This document shows, one piece after another, positions 61,628 to 64,000 of a stretch of 64,000 nucleotides of DNA. The translations under genes and the position numbers were made by a program. Under the pieces are notes generated by a model. It did no database searches and had not been told where the DNA came from. It was given only the letters and a program-made list of their open reading frames with translations. This stretch comes from JBCBDX01 sp039822005. Its GTDB lineage: Bacteria > Pseudomonadota > Alphaproteobacteria > Rhizobiales > Rhizobiaceae. The DNA lies in contig JBCBMZ010000007.1 of the NCBI GenBank assembly GCA_039822005.1, forward strand, positions 1-64,000. Direction: 5' to 3'. Within the stretch, counting starts at the first letter, position 1; the number at the start of each line of letters is the position of its first letter.

Positions 61628-63484
61628 CTAGGGTAAGGGAGCGGCGGTGGACTGTATGGGGTCGACATTGCTTTTGTGGCGGGCGCCGTCCTGCTTTTCG
61701 GCTTTTGGCGGCGTGAATTGCAGGATCACGTCATTTTTCTGCGGTTTGGCGCCGGCACAATTGTTGGCAAAAATCAGTCGCCCGTCCGGCTTGCGCCATA
61801 AAATCATGCGCGAGTCAGGCGCACGCGCTTCAGTGAACTGATCATAGGTATATTCATCGGTCAGGCGCGTGGACTGGAATACCCACCTATCGCGAATTTG
61901 ACCTTGCAGATCACGCAGCGTCAAACCGGGCTTGAAAAGCTGGATTCCGCCCAGGGTAAAGCTGAGCGACTGACGTGCCGTCTTGGTGCTGTCATCGCCC
62001 AATTGATAAACGTTGCCACGCCCGATTTCCGGCCCGAAATCGGTGCAAACGAGCGCGTTGTAGGCGTCATTGTCGGTTGCCGCGATCAGCGTGGCGTATC
62101 GGTTCAGGTCGAGATGATGGTGCGCATGCTCAGATAGAATTTCCCCATAGTGGACATGGAGATTGGCCAAACGCGCATCGGAAATATGGTTCCAGTTTGC
62201 ATCTGAGATGGACACGACGATATCCATGTCTGTGAGCTTTTTGGCAAAAGCTGTCGCCCATCTCGAGCCGCCAACGATCAAGATTCCGGGTTTTTGCGTG
62301 GAGCGCAGACCGAGCGCTGCCGCCATTGGCAGCAGGGAGAAGCCGTGTAGCAAAATTGAACCGACAACAACGGCAAACGTGAAGGCGATCATTTTTGACC
62401 CGTCATCAACCCCCATGTCGGCAAGGGCCGCGCCGAAGATGCCCGTCACCGCCACTGCAACGATCCCGCGTGGCGCGATCCATCCCACCAAAAGGCGCTC
62501 CCGCCAGGTCAGTTCCGTGCCCATGGTGGCAATGGCAATCGCGATGGGGCGAACGATAAAGAGCAGGACAAAGACAAAGGCGATTGCACGCCAATCGATC
62601 AAGGCGATGGTCTCCCAGTCGAGCGCAGCGGTAAGCAGGATAAACAGGCCAGACACCAGCAACACCGTGACGGTCTCTTTGAAGCGACGCATTTCCGTCA
62701 GCGATGCGATCCGCGAGTTGGCCATGGTGATGCCCATGATGGTCACGGTTAGAAGGCCGGATTCCTCCAGCAACTCGTTTGAGATCGCAAAGAGGCTCAG
62801 AACCACTGCAAACAGGATGGGTGCCTTTAGATAGTCAGGGATATGACCGCGAATGAACGCCCAGATCAAAAACTTGCCCGCACCGTAGCCAGCCAGACCG
62901 GCAAAGAAAAAGCCAGATACAAATGAGGCAAACACATTTCTGGCGGCGTGGAGGCCGGAGAAAACCAGAAACAATTCAAACGCGATGACGGCCATGAGGG
63001 CGCCCAAGGCATCATTGACAATGGCCTCCCACCTCAAAACCGAAGCGGGTCGCGACTGAAGTTTGGCGGTGCGCAGCAAAGGCATGATAACGGTGGGGCC
63101 GGTGATCACAAAAACCGCGCCCAAAGTGATCGCGACCGGCCAGGCGAGCCCGCCAACATAATGCGCTGCCAGCGTGCCGCCCGCCCAAACCAGCGGGCCG
63201 CCGACAAAAATGACCCGGCGGACGGCCTTGGAGGTCTCCTGGATTTCCTTGAAATTGAGGGTTAGGCCGCCCTCAAAAAGGATGATGGCGACCGCAAGAC
63301 CCACAACTGGTTTGTAAATGTCGCCGAAATCGCGCACCGGATCGATAAAGCCTGTTACCGGTCCGGCGGCAAAACCGGCTGCCAGCAGCAACACAATGGC
63401 TGGCAACCGAAAACGCCAGGCCAGCCATTGCGCGGCAATACCTGCCCCGCCAATGAAGGCGAGTTTTATCGCTATATGTTCCAA
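61628..63484 (-). CDS. Cation:proton antiporter with C-terminal NAD-binding domain
   Basis: The 618-residue protein has a 12-13-span Na+/H+ exchanger domain (about 1-390: LLLAAGFAAGPVTGF, LFEGGLTLNF, VFVITGPTVIMPLL, EAIVNDALGA). A TrkA-N/RCK-like domain follows (about 395-500: ILIVGGSRWATAFAKKLTD), ending in a polar tail. The tandem acidic EAIVND site is typical of CPA1. It exchanges Na+ or K+ for H+ at the inner membrane. It is upstream of prmA with a short gap. Confidence 0.9.
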   Translation of the reverse strand: MEHIAIKLAFIGGAGIAAQWLAWRFRLPAIVLLLAAGFAAGPVTGFIDPVRDFGDIYKPVVGLAVAIILFEGGLTLNFKEIQETSKAVRRVIFVGGPLVWAGGTLAAHYVGGLAWPVAITLGAVFVITGPTVIMPLLRTAKLQSRPASVLRWEAIVNDALGALMAVIAFELFLVFSGLHAARNVFASFVSGFFFAGLAGYGAGKFLIWAFIRGHIPDYLKAPILFAVVLSLFAISNELLEESGLLTVTIMGITMANSRIASLTEMRRFKETVTVLLVSGLFILLTAALDWETIALIDWRAIAFVFVLLFIVRPIAIAIATMGTELTWRERLLVGWIAPRGIVAVAVTGIFGAALADMGVDDGSKMIAFTFAVVVGSILLHGFSLLPMAAALGLRSTQKPGILIVGGSRWATAFAKKLTDMDIVVSISDANWNHISDARLANLHVHYGEILSEHAHHHLDLNRYATLIAATDNDAYNALVCTDFGPEIGRGNVYQLGDDSTKTARQSLSFTLGGIQLFKPGLTLRDLQGQIRDRWVFQSTRLTDEYTYDQFTEARAPDSRMILWRKPDGRLIFANNCAGAKPQKNDVILQFTPPKAEKQDGARHKSNVDPIQSTAAPLP

Positions 63485-63557
63485 ATGAGTTGGCCTTTTC
63501 GATTTTTGCCCTTGCGCGAGATATGCGCGTTCAGGGCCTTAAGGCAACCATTGCGCG

Positions 63558-64000
63558 CTACGTGTCGGCCAGATCACGCAGTTTTTGCAGCGCTGTATCC
63601 GGATTTTCGCCATAAGAAATGGTTTTCCGAAACGCGCCATTGGAATCGAGCAGCAAAATGGATGCCGTGTGATCCATGTTGTAGCCGTTTTCGTCTTCAT
63701 CGAACTTTTTGAAATAGATGTTGAAACCGCGCGCCATGGCACGAACCTTTTCGGGGTCGCCCGTAATCCCTGTAATGCGATCCGATTGTGATTCCAGATA
63801 GAGCCCAAGCATCTCCGCGGTGTCGCGGTCCGGATCGATGGTCACGAAGAACGCGTTGATCTTGCGGCCTTCGTCACCGAGTTTTTCGAACCATCCGTTC
63901 AGCTCATAGACCGTGGTAGGGCAGACCTCCGGACAATGCGTAAAGCCAAAGAATAGTGCTGTTGGCTGGCCGCGAAATGCAGCCTCTGTAATCGGCTGTC
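63558..64000 (-). CDS. SCO1/SenC-type copper chaperone (partial, window edge)
   Basis: The C-terminal 147 residues are present; the start lies outside the window. The thioredoxin-like CXXXC copper site is visible as FTHCPEVCPTT, followed by FFVTIDPDRDTAEML, GDPEKVRAMARGFNIYFKK split by the conserved turn, and the distal copper His in NMDHTASILLLD. SCO1 helps assemble the CuA site of cytochrome c oxidase in the periplasm. Confidence 0.92.
   Translation of the reverse strand, partial: QPITEAAFRGQPTALFFGFTHCPEVCPTTVYELNGWFEKLGDEGRKINAFFVTIDPDRDTAEMLGLYLESQSDRITGITGDPEKVRAMARGFNIYFKKFDEDENGYNMDHTASILLLDSNGAFRKTISYGENPDTALQKLRDLADT

Noticed and set aside
1..64000. CRISPR arrays, tRNA or rRNA genes
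   Set aside because: No regularly spaced direct repeats and no tRNA- or rRNA-like segments were seen on reading through; a dedicated tRNA scan was not possible.

Overview
The window comes from an alphaproteobacterium, most likely a marine member of the Hyphomicrobiales (Rhizobiales). This is inferred from the uninterrupted division and cell-wall gene order, the FtsZ tail peptide (IPAFLRRQAR), the CPC-type zinc ribbon in LigA, and two genes that look like DMSP lyases. No rRNA, tRNA, CRISPR array or intact insertion sequence was seen.

Region 1 (1-28.9 kb, + strand) is the dcw cluster: mraZ, rsmH, ftsL, ftsI, a fused murE-murF, mraY, murD, ftsW, murG, murC, murB, then ddl, ftsQ, ftsA, ftsZ, lpxC, bamD, recN and ligA. 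Genes are packed with 1-30 base overlaps or very short gaps. Four MraZ boxes on an exact 10-base period precede mraZ. Between murB and ddl the cluster holds dddP (M24-fold DMSP lyase), a 52-residue minus-strand gene, a MATE exporter and a small secreted protein. A second, unrelated DMSP lyase (cupin, dddL) follows ligA head-to-head at their 3' ends, so two DMSP lyases bracket the distal half of the cluster.

Region 2 (29.6-55.6 kb) is accessory and modular. (a) A tartrate-type module: TRAP/TAXI transporter, LysR regulator, tartrate dehydrogenase. (b) An eleven-gene minus-strand tract running from a nitrate/cyanate-type ABC transporter and cyanase through a CobW GTPase and WD40 protein to a DUF1636 protein, a FecCD-type metal/cobalamin importer and a DUF1348 protein. 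A sigma-54 activator is divergent to it and a NasT-like ANTAR protein lies next to that. The tract has a good -24/-12 promoter and a leader with three repeated hairpins followed by a terminator, suggesting two layers of control. (c) A 1031-residue protein joining a PD-(D/E)XK nuclease-like domain directly to a propeller-like region. (d) An AT-rich three-gene cassette: unknown protein, membrane protein, P-loop kinase. Diverged copies of one intergenic repeat family (near 29.7, 36.5, 49.8, 53.2 and 55.5 kb) sit at the boundaries between these modules.

Region 3 (55.6-64 kb) returns to chromosomal-type genes: TetR with a divergent DUF4334 protein, AzlCD, aminopeptidase P, a 56-residue protein, PrmA, a cation/proton antiporter and a truncated SCO1 gene at the window edge. 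The best candidates for undescribed biology are modules (c) and (d), the repeat-delimited layout, and the sigma-54/ANTAR-like control of the cyanate-metal tract.
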